Source: an uncultured Lachnospiraceae bacterium
Lineage (GTDB): Bacteria > Bacillota > Clostridia > Lachnospirales > Lachnospiraceae
Length of the DNA stretch: 57,153 nucleotides
Direction of reading: 5' to 3'
NCBI GenBank assembly: GCA_900314085.1
Contig: OMTX01000175.1
Location: forward strand, 1 to 57,153
Within the stretch, counting starts at the first letter, position 1, and every line of letters begins with the position of its first letter. A program made the position numbers and the translations under genes. A model generated the notes under the pieces. It did not search any database and was not told the origin of the DNA. It was given only the letters and a program-made list of their open reading frames with translations. Below are positions 8,245 through 17,220 of the stretch, piece after piece.

Positions 8245-9515
8245 TATTCTTTCTCCTCAGAGGAAAGGGCTTTTTGGCGGGCGCTTTCTCTCTTCCCGGT
8301 TTCATGGAAAAGGGCGGCAAGGAGGACAAGGATTGCCAGCCCCATGGCAAGGATTGCTGCATAGGAGCCGCCCTGCATGTCCCATTTTTTCTCCATCAGG
8401 TAAGCCGCCGGAAGGATGACGCCGGCAGACAGGCAATTGGACAGCAGCAGCCAGCGGAAGGACCGGATGGCAATCAGGACGCCGCCTAAGAGCCAGGCAA
8501 AGGCCATCAGGGAGGCCACCAGAATGAGCGGCGTCAGGAGGCGGCTATAGGAGGCAATCTCCTCCCCGTAGAGGATGGCAAGCCCCCAGCGGCCGATCAG
8601 AAGTCCCGCAGCAGCCGCAGCAGCCGAAATGCCGAAAAGCCAGAGCAGGCATCTGGCCAGTGTCCGGCGAAAGCCCGAAAGATCTCCCCTGTCCATTTCT
8701 TCCGCAAACAGGGTGATGAAGGGGTTGAAGGCATAGATGGCAATCATCTGGATGACAGCGGTCGGCGTCGCGATGGAACCGTATACGCCCAGCTTGTAGC
8801 TTCCCAGCACCGGATCCATGAGAAGGCGCGGCGCCATGGGAACGAAAGTATTCAAAAGATAATAGAAAGCCAGTGGCAGGCACTCTTTGAGCAGGGCCTT
8901 CACCTCTTTTTTCTCCGCCCTTCCCGTCCGGTAAATCCTGCCCTTTCTCCCGTCGTAGAGAAAGACCGCCGCCATGCAGCAGAGTCCCATGACAAATATC
9001 GTAAGGGCGAGGTTGTCCGATGCCGCAAGAACTGCCGTGAAGAGGCCGATGGACAGGAGGCCCCGGAGCAGCATGGATTTCCCCGCGATGTCCACGCGCC
9101 AGGACTTCTGGAAGGCGGCGTAGTAGACATCCTCCACGGATTCCGAATAGCGGTAAAGAAAGAAAAGGACAATCGCCGCTCCCTTTTCCGCAGAAAACCC
9201 GGAGAGGAGGACATAGAGGATGCTGGAGGCCAGGGCCAGTCCCCCGGACACGCAGCGGCTCGAAAGATAGGCGTCAAAGCTGTACGCATTTCTCGTGTCG
9301 GACGCCTGGAAATTGTGCATGCCGAAATTTGCAATGGCAACGAAGACATTTCCCGCCGAAATGCAGAGGGCGAGAATCCCTGCCGCATCCACACCCGAAA
9401 TCCGGACAACGAATGCGGTCATCAGCCACTGGCAGAAATAATAGAAAATACTGCCGGCAGTATTCCACATGACGGACGACCGCACGGAAAGCCTATTTTC
9501 ACTTCTTTCCGTCAT
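8244..9515 (-). CDS. Polysaccharide flippase (MATE/Wzx-like oligosaccharide transporter)
   Basis: 423 residues with about 12-14 hydrophobic helices; lipid-linked oligosaccharide flippase of the polysaccharide transporter group. The early segment WNTAGSIFYYFCQWLMT and the repeated aromatic-rich helices are characteristic. I choose the ATG at 9515: it gives MTERSENRL and is preceded by GGAGAAAAAAC. A longer frame to 9605 would lie inside the acyltransferase gene and adds an atypical basic leader. The gene then overlaps the end of the acyltransferase gene by 17 bases. Its presence indicates that the block assembles a repeat unit on the inner leaflet and flips it outward. No polymerase (Wzy) is recognisable nearby. 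Confidence 0.85.
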   Translation of the reverse strand: MTERSENRLSVRSSVMWNTAGSIFYYFCQWLMTAFVVRISGVDAAGILALCISAGNVFVAIANFGMHNFQASDTRNAYSFDAYLSSRCVSGGLALASSILYVLLSGFSAEKGAAIVLFFLYRYSESVEDVYYAAFQKSWRVDIAGKSMLLRGLLSIGLFTAVLAASDNLALTIFVMGLCCMAAVFLYDGRKGRIYRTGRAEKKEVKALLKECLPLAFYYLLNTFVPMAPRLLMDPVLGSYKLGVYGSIATPTAVIQMIAIYAFNPFITLFAEEMDRGDLSGFRRTLARCLLWLFGISAAAAAAGLLIGRWGLAILYGEEIASYSRLLTPLILVASLMAFAWLLGGVLIAIRSFRWLLLSNCLSAGVILPAAYLMEKKWDMQGGSYAAILAMGLAILVLLAALFHETGKRESARQKALSSEEKE

Positions 9516-10575
9516 GTTTTTTCTCCAGTTTCTCCACGAAATAATCCAAAAGAAAGGCAAGGACAATATCCGCAGGAAGCGCAATAAGGGTATTGGCCAT
9601 GGCACTCATACACCCGCCGGCTGCGGACAGGATCACCTGCTGAATCGGCCAGCCCAGAAGGTACATCTCATAGGATAATGAAAACAGGCGGAAATTCAAG
9701 GGCATCTGGGGAAGTCCCAGCGCCAGGGCCAGAACAGCGTATGGCAGGAGCAGCAGCATGCCGAAGGAAAAATACCCGAGCGGTGCAAGAGCAGTCAGCC
9801 AAGCTGCGCAGGCAATGCCGGCCAGGGGATTCAGGCGGATTTTTTCCCTGTACACGTAGCAGAGACATCCTTCAATGAAAAGCAGCGTCGGCCGGATGGC
9901 CATCCCAATGGACTCGTTTTTCAGTTCATAGAAATTGTAGAGAAAGGCAGCGCAGCAAAGAGCCCAGCCCAACAGCAGAAAGGCCTTTGAAACGCCGGAG
10001 TTGACGGCCTCCCCCCGCGCGGAAGGCCGCTTGTCCTTCCCCGTGAAAAGAAAGGCAATGGCCGTCACCAGCGCCAAAGTGATGTAGCAGAGGAATTCCA
10101 CGGGCATGGTCCACAAGGGACCGTTTACGGTTCTGTAGGGAAGATTCGAAAAAACACCGGGAAGATTATGCGAAAGAAGCAGAACGGCATTCAGGAGATA
10201 GCGGCAGGTCTCCGGATCCGTGAAATAGGCTTTTGCAGGAAGCGCTGTCAATAGCGGTCCCAGCGCAAAGACGGATAGGAGGACGACGATGATGAGCCGG
10301 GGAAAGATCCGGCAGATCCGCTTCCACACGAAGGACCGGATCGTAATCGCCCGGTTCATGGACTTTGCCACATAGAGTCCGCTGAGGAAGAAAAAAATGC
10401 CCACCGAAAGGCCGCCGAAATTGACGTCTCCCTTCGTCACGCGGGAAAGAATATCCGCCCCGTTCCCCGTAATCGGATACGAATGGCAGAAAATGACCAG
10501 ACAGGCGCAGAGGAACTTAAGAAAGTTGATATTGGAACTCTGAATATTCAGTTTTTCGGAAAGTCTGTTTTCCAT
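9499..10575 (-). CDS. Acyltransferase family 3 (OafA/WecH-like) membrane protein
   Basis: 358 residues with about ten membrane helices. The N-terminus NFLKFLCACLVIFCHSYP contains the conserved His of acyltransferase-3 enzymes (about residue 31), and the following FFLSGLYVAKS with the basic KRICRIFPRL segment is the second hallmark. Such enzymes transfer acetyl or other short acyl groups to sugars of surface polysaccharides. The gene follows the flavin reductase-rubredoxin gene by 22 bases and overlaps the flippase gene downstream, so it belongs to the polysaccharide operon. The acyl donor and target are not deducible. Confidence 0.85.
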   Translation of the reverse strand: MENRLSEKLNIQSSNINFLKFLCACLVIFCHSYPITGNGADILSRVTKGDVNFGGLSVGIFFFLSGLYVAKSMNRAITIRSFVWKRICRIFPRLIIVVLLSVFALGPLLTALPAKAYFTDPETCRYLLNAVLLLSHNLPGVFSNLPYRTVNGPLWTMPVEFLCYITLALVTAIAFLFTGKDKRPSARGEAVNSGVSKAFLLLGWALCCAAFLYNFYELKNESIGMAIRPTLLFIEGCLCYVYREKIRLNPLAGIACAAWLTALAPLGYFSFGMLLLLPYAVLALALGLPQMPLNFRLFSLSYEMYLLGWPIQQVILSAAGGCMSAMANTLIALPADIVLAFLLDYFVEKLEKKHDGKK

Positions 10576-10597
10576 GCGGGCCTTCCGCTTTCGTCTG

Positions 10598-11230
10598 TCA
10601 CGAAATCAGGGATTTCACACTGCGGAAATTGGCCGCTCCTGCCCCGCAGATCGGGCAGACGAAGTCAGCCGGCAGCAAATCCCCCACAAACTCATAGCCA
10701 CAGGTATCGCAGCGGAAAATCTTCTCGTCCTCTCCCGTGCTGTCCGCCCCGTAGCCTTCCGGCTTGATATGGGCGTGATAGTAGTCATAGGTCAGGCTGG
10801 GGGCGTCCGAAAGGACATCCATATCCTTGACGCGGACCACGAAAAGGGTATGCGTCTCCAGAGACAGCATGGACTCCGCCTCACAGGAGAGGTAGGCCTT
10901 CGTTCCCTTCGTGATAAAAAAAAGACCGTTCCCCGCCCGTTCACAGTCGGAGAAATCCTTAAACTTGTCAACGTCCTTCCCTGTCTGAAAGCCGAAGCGT
11001 TCAAATAGGGAAAAATCCGCCTCTGTGGAAAGGACGGAGAGGTTGCAGCGGCCGGTCCGAAGCAGCATATCATGCGTCAGATTCGACTGGTTTACCGCAA
11101 AGGCAATCCGGTTGGGACGGCTCGTCACCTGAAAGGCGGTATTCACGATACAGCCGTTGTCCCGTTCATTTTCCCTCGCCGTCAGGACGTAGAGCCCGTA
11201 GGTCAGGGTATCCATGGCTTTCTTGTTCAT
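10598..11230 (-). CDS. Flavin reductase-like domain fused to rubredoxin (high-molecular-weight rubredoxin type)
   Basis: 210 residues, cytoplasmic. Residues 1-150 are an FMN-binding flavin reductase-like domain (SRPNRIAFAVNQSNLTHD and SVLSTEADFSLFERFGF are typical). Residues about 165-205 are a rubredoxin-type iron site with CDTCGYEF and CPICGAGAANF, four cysteines in two CxxC pairs. In acetogens and Clostridia the Hrb/Nror proteins pass electrons from NAD(P)H to flavodiiron proteins and so remove oxygen or NO. This is the likely role here (family knowledge). It heads the run of polysaccharide genes with only 22 bases to the acyltransferase gene, an odd partner for surface sugar assembly. The RBS is TGAGG about 9 bases before ATG. 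Confidence 0.85.
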   Translation of the reverse strand: MNKKAMDTLTYGLYVLTARENERDNGCIVNTAFQVTSRPNRIAFAVNQSNLTHDMLLRTGRCNLSVLSTEADFSLFERFGFQTGKDVDKFKDFSDCERAGNGLFFITKGTKAYLSCEAESMLSLETHTLFVVRVKDMDVLSDAPSLTYDYYHAHIKPEGYGADSTGEDEKIFRCDTCGYEFVGDLLPADFVCPICGAGAANFRSVKSLIS

Positions 11231-11298
11231 ATTACGTGCCTCAATATCTCATCAAAAAATGCGTCCGGCAAGGCAGAATGGCGGTTTGCCCTGCCCCG

Positions 11299-12741
11299 TC
11301 AGTTCCCGGCTCCCGCCGTATTTCCGGCATCCGCCTGATTTTGCGCTGCTGCCGCAGCCTTGTCGGCAAGGGATATGACCTTGCGCGCCGCCTTCCGCCC
11401 GTTCGTCGTATCAGGGAAGGCTTCGGCCAGCTTCTGATAATAGGTGACGGCATTCGCGTAGTCTTCACTCTTCTCGTAGCACTGGGCCAGACGGTATAGA
11501 GCGTCTCCGTCCGAATAGCGCTCGTCCAATGCCAGCACGGCCAGATACTGGGTAATAGCCGTCGGATAATCACCGGAATTTCTGGCCGTCTCTCCGGCGT
11601 CAAAGGCCGCCTTTGCCGCAGCGGCATTGATGGTACCGGACACGCTGTCATAAGCCGCCTGACCGGAGGAATCGAGCACATCCCGGTTCACGGAAGCGAG
11701 GGCTGTCTTTACCGTTTCCGAATCGCCGTTTCCTGCTGCCGTTACAGCGGAAAGCAGGCTTTCATAGGATGTCTTGACATCAGACTGGCCTTCGTACTTG
11801 TCCAGCCGCGCCGTGAGATCCGCCACCTGCTGCTGCAGGGTGGTGACATCCGTCGCGGAGTTTGCCGCATTCTCATTGGCAGAAACCAGGGCATTGGCCG
11901 TATTCGTATTCTCCCGCTGCCGGACCTCCGGCACGATCAGGAAGATGCAGACAAGAAGGCCGATCACCATGCCGATGATGATATTGAGGATACCGCCTTT
12001 CGAAGCATCCAGGGCTTCAATGAAGGTCTGGCGCGGCATGACGACCGTATCGTTGCCGTCCTGAAAGGAGACCGCTTCCTTGTCCTTCCGGTCCCCCTTC
12101 TTTTTCCGCTTCTCGCTCCGCTCCCGCAGGACATCGTTTACCTCGTTCAGGTAGGATACCGTCAGGGGATTTCCCCCGTCGATCCGCATGGCGATGCGGA
12201 GTTCCTTTCGGGCATTCTCGTATTCGTCGTCCTGCATATAGAGGAGAGCCAGGAGGAGGCGGGCCTTGACCATCTTCGGCTGGTTCTTCAGAACCCGCTT
12301 CAGCTGAATGCGCGTCAGATCACGGCTGCCCTCGTAGCAGTATGTCAGGGCCTGATTGTACTTGCGGTTCGTTTCATCGAGCCGCTCCAGAAGGCCGGGG
12401 CCGTACTGAATCTCATGCAGATAGCGGTCAACATCGTTGTCCTCCGCCTGAAGGTTCTTGCTGATCACCCACTCGCGGATGGCAAGTACCGTCTCCCCCG
12501 TCTCGAAATAGACGAGGCCGAGGAGATTCCGGGCATCGGTATTCATCTTGTTGAAACGGAGGGCCGCCGTGAGCTTCGTAGCCGCCCCTGTCAGGTTCCG
12601 GACCTTCGCCAGCTCCAGGCCTTCATTGTAGCAGCGGTTTGAGCTTGCAATGATAGCTGTATAGAGGGAGTTGTCTGTCCCGCAGTTGGGGCAGATTCCC
12701 TGCTGATTTTCGAATTCGTAGTCGCAGACGTAGCACTTCAT
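11299..12741 (-). CDS. Zinc-ribbon, TPR and single-pass membrane protein
   Basis: 480 residues. The start MKCYVCDYEF...ICPNCGTD is a short zinc ribbon with two CxxC pairs. Residues about 30-210 are tetratricopeptide-like helical repeats. A basic linker (RSEKRKKKGDRKDKEA) precedes one membrane helix near 255-275, then a coiled coil (about 290-330) and a second TPR block near the C-terminus (DERYSDGDALYRLAQCYEKSEDY). The membrane helix separates a cytoplasmic TPR part from an outside TPR part if the usual positive-inside rule holds. It is the last gene of the valS operon, nine bases after the small-protein stop. Its function is unknown; a scaffold for envelope or assembly proteins is the best guess. 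Confidence 0.75.
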   Translation of the reverse strand: MKCYVCDYEFENQQGICPNCGTDNSLYTAIIASSNRCYNEGLELAKVRNLTGAATKLTAALRFNKMNTDARNLLGLVYFETGETVLAIREWVISKNLQAEDNDVDRYLHEIQYGPGLLERLDETNRKYNQALTYCYEGSRDLTRIQLKRVLKNQPKMVKARLLLALLYMQDDEYENARKELRIAMRIDGGNPLTVSYLNEVNDVLRERSEKRKKKGDRKDKEAVSFQDGNDTVVMPRQTFIEALDASKGGILNIIIGMVIGLLVCIFLIVPEVRQRENTNTANALVSANENAANSATDVTTLQQQVADLTARLDKYEGQSDVKTSYESLLSAVTAAGNGDSETVKTALASVNRDVLDSSGQAAYDSVSGTINAAAAKAAFDAGETARNSGDYPTAITQYLAVLALDERYSDGDALYRLAQCYEKSEDYANAVTYYQKLAEAFPDTTNGRKAARKVISLADKAAAAAQNQADAGNTAGAGN

Positions 12742-12750
12742 AAGGATCCG

Positions 12751-12906
12751 TCACTGCCTGCCGTCTGCAGGTGTATTCTTCTCTTCCGTCAGTTTCTTCA
12801 TGATGTCAATCATGTCCGTCAGGTCGGACCGACGGATGACATCCGCTGCGTCCTCTACCTCCATGGCGGGCTTGAATCGTTTCAGTTCTTCTTCAAAATC
12901 GATCAT
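12751..12906 (-). CDS. Small acidic protein of 51 residues, unknown function
   Basis: A short open frame from ATG at 12906 to TGA at 12751, beginning MIDFEEELKRFKP and ending NTPADGRQ. It is acidic and predicted helical, without cysteines or a membrane segment. Its ATGA start overlaps the cdd stop by 4 bases, and the next gene begins nine bases after its stop. Both spacings are what one expects of a real, translationally coupled gene. No family is recognised. The context (cdd upstream, TPR membrane protein downstream) gives no firm function. Confidence 0.65.
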   Translation of the reverse strand: MIDFEEELKRFKPAMEVEDAADVIRRSDLTDMIDIMKKLTEEKNTPADGRQ

Positions 12907-13328
12907 AATACATCCTTTGAAAAGGCGCCCGGAAGCAGGTCTCCGAGCGTCGTCTCCGTATAGCCTTTCCGGTTTTCATTCATGATGATAATAGGAAATT
13001 CCGGTCCGCAAAACTCCGAGAGAGCCTGCCGGCACATGCCGCAGGGAGCGCAGAAAACGACAGCCTCTCCCTTTCCTCCGCAGAGCGCCAGAGCAGCGAG
13101 ATCACGCGTGTGTCCCTCCGATACCGCTTTGAACAGGGCTACCCGTTCCGCGCAGATGCCCACCGGATACGAGGCGTTCTCGAGATTGGCTCCCCGAAAA
13201 ACAGTTCCGTCATCGCAGAGGATGGCGGCTCCGACAGCGAAGCCGGAATAGGGGGAATAGGAAGCCTTCCGGGCGGAAAGTGCCTGAGTCAGTAGATTTT
13301 CAATCTGTTCAGACGAAAGTTTTTTCAT
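12903..13328 (-). CDS. cdd: Cytidine deaminase
   Basis: 141 residues, the length of tetrameric bacterial cytidine deaminases. It hydrolyses cytidine and deoxycytidine to uridine and deoxyuridine in pyrimidine salvage. The zinc ligands and catalytic acid are present: CAE at residues 59-61 and PCGMC at 95-99. GANLENASYP is the substrate-binding loop. It follows deoC by 18 bases, a common pairing because both enzymes act in deoxynucleoside catabolism. The start codon is preceded by the deoC stop region; the stop overlaps the next small gene. Confidence 0.95.
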   Translation of the reverse strand: MKKLSSEQIENLLTQALSARKASYSPYSGFAVGAAILCDDGTVFRGANLENASYPVGICAERVALFKAVSEGHTRDLAALALCGGKGEAVVFCAPCGMCRQALSEFCGPEFPIIIMNENRKGYTETTLGDLLPGAFSKDVL

Positions 13329-13346
13329 TAGTCATAAAAAAATATA

Positions 13347-14051
13347 TCAGAGTATGTCCCCGTACTTTTGGATCGCGTCCTTCACGACGCGCGACGTACC
13401 GAGCCGGTCTGCCCCGGCCGTCAGAAAGTCCTTTGCTGCAGCGATGTCAGGGATGCCGCCGGACGCCTTCACCCGCTTGCCGTTTTTCATGTGTGCCTTC
13501 AGGAGCTTCACATCATCAAGCGTCGCTCCGCCGGTGGAAAAGCCGGTCGAGGTCTTGATGAAGTCGGCATAGGAAGTCGAAACGACCTCGCACATGCGCT
13601 CCTTTTCGTATTCAGAAAGCAGGCAGGTCTCGATGATGACCTTCAAAATGTGGCCGGACACGGCATTCCCGACAATATTGATCTCATGCAGGATGTCCCC
13701 GAAGCGGCCGGCCTTGGCCGAACCCACATTGATCACCATGTCGATCTCGTCCGCCCCGTTCTTCACGGCGTCGTAGGCTTCGAAGGCCTTCGACTCCGTC
13801 GTCGCATAGCCGTTGGGAAAGCCGATGACCGTACAGACAGCCACCCGTTTCCGCCCGGTGCTTTCATAGGCGTTGCGGATATAGTCCGAAGCCTGCCGCA
13901 CATAGGACGGCGGAATGCAGACGGACGCCGTACCGAAGTACATCGCTTCGTCGCAGAGGCGGGCGATTTCTTCCCACGAAGCATCCTGCCGGAGCAGGGT
14001 GTGGTCGACTTTCGAAAGGATCTCAGAAACTTCAGCGGGGACAACAGCCAT
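13347..14051 (-). CDS. deoC: Deoxyribose-phosphate aldolase
   Basis: 234 residues, class I aldolase that splits 2-deoxyribose 5-phosphate into glyceraldehyde 3-phosphate and acetaldehyde. The Schiff-base lysine is in FIKTSTGF (K166), the helper lysine in KRVKASGGI (K195), and the conserved acid in DEIDMVINVG. I prefer the ATG at 14051 (MAVVPAEVSE), which has GGAG eight bases upstream and starts one base after the valS stop codon. The longer frame to 14081 lies inside valS. Its place between valS and cdd shows the operon mixes translation and nucleoside salvage. Confidence 0.95.
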   Translation of the reverse strand: MAVVPAEVSEILSKVDHTLLRQDASWEEIARLCDEAMYFGTASVCIPPSYVRQASDYIRNAYESTGRKRVAVCTVIGFPNGYATTESKAFEAYDAVKNGADEIDMVINVGSAKAGRFGDILHEINIVGNAVSGHILKVIIETCLLSEYEKERMCEVVSTSYADFIKTSTGFSTGGATLDDVKLLKAHMKNGKRVKASGGIPDIAAAKDFLTAGADRLGTSRVVKDAIQKYGDIL

Positions 14052-14052
14052 T

Positions 14053-16719
14053 TCAATCTCCGATCTTTTTGAGGCGGGCAAGGACGTCCGCCATCATGTC
14101 TTCGTACTTCTTCTGCTTTTCCTTCTCGGCAGCGACCTTGTCGGCCGGGGCCTTAGAAAGGAACTTCTCGTTCGAAAGCATGCCTTTCGAGCGCGCAAGT
14201 TCGCTTTCGAGGCGGGCCTTCTCCTTTTCAAGCCGCTCCCGCTCTTTCGCCATGTCGACGAGCTCGGACAGGGGCAGGTAGGCCGTGGCTCCGGGGATGA
14301 CCGCGGAAACGCAATTTGCTACATCCGGCACCTTCTTTTCGTCCGTGAAAACCTCCACGTCCGTGAAGCCTGCCAGGGTCGAATAGACGGCCGTATTGTC
14401 CTTGAAGGTCTTCCGCAGGGCGGCGTTTGCAGAAACGATATAGACTTTCGCCTTCTTCGCCGGCGGAACGTCCATCTCGGTCTTCAGATTCCGCACGCCC
14501 CGGACCAGGTCCATGATATGACCGATGGCCTTCTCTTCTTTCGGGAAGGAGAGGGACTTCTTGTAGACAGGCCAGGAGGAAATCATGATGGACTCCTCCT
14601 CGGGATGCAGGGTGCAGTAGATTTCTTCCGTGATGAAGGGCATAAAGGGATGAAGCATCTTCAGGGCCCGGGAAAGCACGCACTTCAATGTAAAGAGGGC
14701 CGCATTCTTCGAGGTCTCTCCCATATGGCCCCAAATCCGGGGCTTTACAAGCTCGATATACCAGTCGCAGAACTCGTCCCAGAGGAAGTCATAGACCTTC
14801 TGTACGGCGATGCCCAGCTCGAACTTGTCGAGGTTTTCCGTGACCTCTTTTGCCAGGGTGTTGACCCGGCTGATGATCCACTTGTCCTCGACGCCGAAGT
14901 CTTTGTCATCCGGATAAGGAAGGTCTCCGTCCGGCAGATTCATCATGATGAAACGGGAGGCGTTCCAGACCTTGTTCGCAAAATTCCGGGAATTCTCGAC
15001 CCGCTCCCAGTAGAAACGCATGTCGTTGCCGGGCGCGTTTCCGGTGATGAGAGTCAGCCGCAGGGCGTCGGCTCCGTATTTATCTATGACTTCAAGGGGG
15101 TCAATGCCGTTGCCCAGGGACTTACTCATCTTCCGTCCCTGGTCGTCGCGGACCAGGCCGTGGAAGAGAACCGTGTGGAAGGGGGCTTCTCCCATCTGCT
15201 CATAGCCGGAGAAGATCATCCGGATGACCCAGAAGAAGATAATGTCATAGCCCGTGACCAGGACATCCGTCGGATAGAAGTACTTGAGTTCCTTCGTCTT
15301 CTTGGGCCACCCTAATGTAGAGAAGGGCCAGAGGGCCGAAGAAAACCAGGTATCGAGGGTATCCGGGTCCTGGGTGAAGCGCCTGCCGCCGCACTTGGGG
15401 CAGACCTTCGGCATTTCGCGGGCAACGACCATTTCTCCGCAGTCGTCGCAATAGTAAGCGGGGATCCGGTGGCCCCACCAGAGCTGGCGGGAAATGCACC
15501 AATCCCTTATATTGTCGGTCCAGTTGAAGTAATTCTTCTCCATCCGCTTGGGAAGGAGCTTGATTTCGCCGGTCTTTACGGCCTTGACGGCGGGTTTTAT
15601 CAGCTCGTCCATCTTCACGAACCACTGGTCTTTCACCATGGGTTCGATGGTGGTCCCGCACCGGTCGTGGGTGCCGACATTGTGGGTCAGATCCTCGATT
15701 TTGACGAGGAGGCCCATCTCGTCGAGTTCCTTGACGATGGCCTTTCTTGCCTCGTAGCGGTCCATGCCCTGATATTTGCCGCCGTTTTCATTGATGGTGG
15801 CGTCGTCGTTTAAGATATTGATAACGGGCAGGTCATGGCGCTTCCCGACCTCGAAGTCGTTGGGGTCGTGGGCCGGGGTAATCTTTACGACACCGGTCCC
15901 CTCTTCCATGTCCGCGTGCTCATCAGCGACGATGGGGATGGGGCGGTTCACGATCGGAAGCATGACTTTCTTGCCGATCAGATCCTTATAGCGGGGATCC
16001 TCCGGGTTTACCGCTACAGCCGTATCGCCCAGCATGGTCTCAGGCCGGGTCGTCGCAAATTCGAGGAAGCGGGTCTTTGAAACCTTGCCATTGTCCTCGA
16101 TCAGGGGATACTTGATATGCCAGAAATGGGAAGCCTGCTCCTGGTACTCGACTTCCGCATCCGAAATGGAGGTCTTGCAGTGGGGGCACCAGTTGACCAT
16201 CCGCTTGCCCTTGTAGATATAGCCCTTCTTGTAGAGGCCGATGAAGGTAGTGAGGACGGCGTCACTGCAGCCCTCGTCCATCGTGAAGCGTTCCCTCTGC
16301 CAGTCGGCAGAAGAGCCCAGCTTCTTCAGCTGCTTAATGATACGGCCGCCGTACTCTTCCCGCCAGTCCCAGCACTTCTCGAGGAAACCTTCCCGGCCGA
16401 GCTCGTGCTTATCTATGCCCTGATCCTTCAGGGTATTCGTAACCTTGACCTCTGTCGCAATGGAAGCGTGATCCGTACCCGGCTGCCAGAGAACCTGATA
16501 CCCTTCCATCCGCTTGTAGCGGGCCAGGATATCCTGCATGGTATTGTCCAGGGCATGTCCCATATGCAGTTGTCCCGTGATATTCGGGGGCGGCATGACA
16601 ATGGAGAAAGCCTTTTTCTTCTCATCTACTTCCGCGTGGAAATAGCCGTTCTTCTCCCACTTCTTGTACAGGCGGTCTTCAATCTCCGCCGGATCATAGG
16701 TCTTCTTCAGTTCCTTCAA
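14053..16719 (-). CDS. valS: Valyl-tRNA synthetase
   Basis: 888 residues, class I aminoacyl-tRNA synthetase charging tRNA-Val in the cytoplasm. The HIGH box is HMGH at 52-55 after PPPNITGQL, and the KMSKS box is near residue 529. The editing domain lies between (about 200-350, with TTRPETMLGDTAVAV). The anticodon-binding part and the C-terminal coiled coil (ERERLEKEKARLESELARSK) characteristic of bacterial ValRS are complete. No T-box leader (no GGGTGGTACCGCG-like core) is seen upstream. Instead the gene follows a small HTH protein by 27 bases, so its expression probably depends on the promoter before that gene. Confidence 0.97.
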   Translation of the reverse strand: MKELKKTYDPAEIEDRLYKKWEKNGYFHAEVDEKKKAFSIVMPPPNITGQLHMGHALDNTMQDILARYKRMEGYQVLWQPGTDHASIATEVKVTNTLKDQGIDKHELGREGFLEKCWDWREEYGGRIIKQLKKLGSSADWQRERFTMDEGCSDAVLTTFIGLYKKGYIYKGKRMVNWCPHCKTSISDAEVEYQEQASHFWHIKYPLIEDNGKVSKTRFLEFATTRPETMLGDTAVAVNPEDPRYKDLIGKKVMLPIVNRPIPIVADEHADMEEGTGVVKITPAHDPNDFEVGKRHDLPVINILNDDATINENGGKYQGMDRYEARKAIVKELDEMGLLVKIEDLTHNVGTHDRCGTTIEPMVKDQWFVKMDELIKPAVKAVKTGEIKLLPKRMEKNYFNWTDNIRDWCISRQLWWGHRIPAYYCDDCGEMVVAREMPKVCPKCGGRRFTQDPDTLDTWFSSALWPFSTLGWPKKTKELKYFYPTDVLVTGYDIIFFWVIRMIFSGYEQMGEAPFHTVLFHGLVRDDQGRKMSKSLGNGIDPLEVIDKYGADALRLTLITGNAPGNDMRFYWERVENSRNFANKVWNASRFIMMNLPDGDLPYPDDKDFGVEDKWIISRVNTLAKEVTENLDKFELGIAVQKVYDFLWDEFCDWYIELVKPRIWGHMGETSKNAALFTLKCVLSRALKMLHPFMPFITEEIYCTLHPEEESIMISSWPVYKKSLSFPKEEKAIGHIMDLVRGVRNLKTEMDVPPAKKAKVYIVSANAALRKTFKDNTAVYSTLAGFTDVEVFTDEKKVPDVANCVSAVIPGATAYLPLSELVDMAKERERLEKEKARLESELARSKGMLSNEKFLSKAPADKVAAEKEKQKKYEDMMADVLARLKKIGD

Positions 16720-16746
16720 AGGAAACTCCTTCCAATAGTACTTGTC

Positions 16747-16950
16747 TCAGTCCTTGCCCGGACGCTCTTTCCGCACCTTCAGCGTGTCAATCTTGAACTC
16801 CATAAGGGGCAGGAGGTAGGAAGGCATCTTTCGGCTGCCCAGTTCCCAGTCCTGCACCGTACGGTAAGGAATTCCGAAGTACTCGCAAAATTCACGCCGG
16901 TTCATGCCCGTCTTGTGCCGCAGACGGACGAGATCGTCTTTTTCAGACAT
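16747..16950 (-). CDS. Small helix-turn-helix protein
   Basis: 67 residues, with MNRREFCEYFGIPYRTVQDW (about 15-34) as a Cro/C1-type helix-turn-helix. Small proteins of this type are often DNA-binding or toxin-antitoxin partners, but no partner is seen here. The ATG at 16950 has a strong AAAGGAGGAAC ribosome binding site seven bases upstream; the longer frame to 16995 is less likely. It lies 27 bases before valS and probably shares its message. Two palindromes at 17054-17074 and 17079-17092 upstream of its start are candidate operators, so self-regulation is possible (inference). Confidence 0.7.
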   Translation of the reverse strand: MSEKDDLVRLRHKTGMNRREFCEYFGIPYRTVQDWELGSRKMPSYLLPLMEFKIDTLKVRKERPGKD

Positions 16951-17053
16951 ATGTTCCTCCTTTAAATACCACACACCCTGTGGCAATTGTCGCAAAAAGG
17001 ACTATCCCGGATATTTTAGGGGTGGGCTGGGGTTTTGTAAAGGTTTTTAACGC

Positions 17054-17092
17054 AATTCGTATATTTTTCGAATTTTCACACAAAATATTGTG
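17054..17092. promoter_or_regulatory. Two adjacent palindromes between HTH gene and rgpF-like gene
   Basis: AATTCG at 17054-17059 is matched by CGAATT at 17069-17074 (spacer 9), and CACAA at 17079-17083 by TTGTG at 17088-17092 (spacer 4). They lie in the AT-rich part between two divergent genes and resemble dimeric repressor sites. The binding protein is unknown; the adjacent small HTH protein is a candidate. Confidence 0.4.
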
Positions 17093-17220
17093 CCCACACT
17101 GCGTACATTTTGACCGGCGGAAGGGAGTGAGCGGAAATTTTCCCGAAGCTATGGTTTCTTCCCGGCCAAGATGGTAAACTGAATCCGTTTATGACGATCC
17201 GCCTTTCAATGGAGAAAACA

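Noticed and set aside
13915..15315. 466-codon plus-strand frame
   Set aside because: Antisense to valS and deoC, whose motifs are complete.
16951..17190. T-box riboswitch upstream of valS
   Set aside because: No GGGTGGTACC-like antiterminator core and no terminator hairpin with U-run before the HTH gene or valS.
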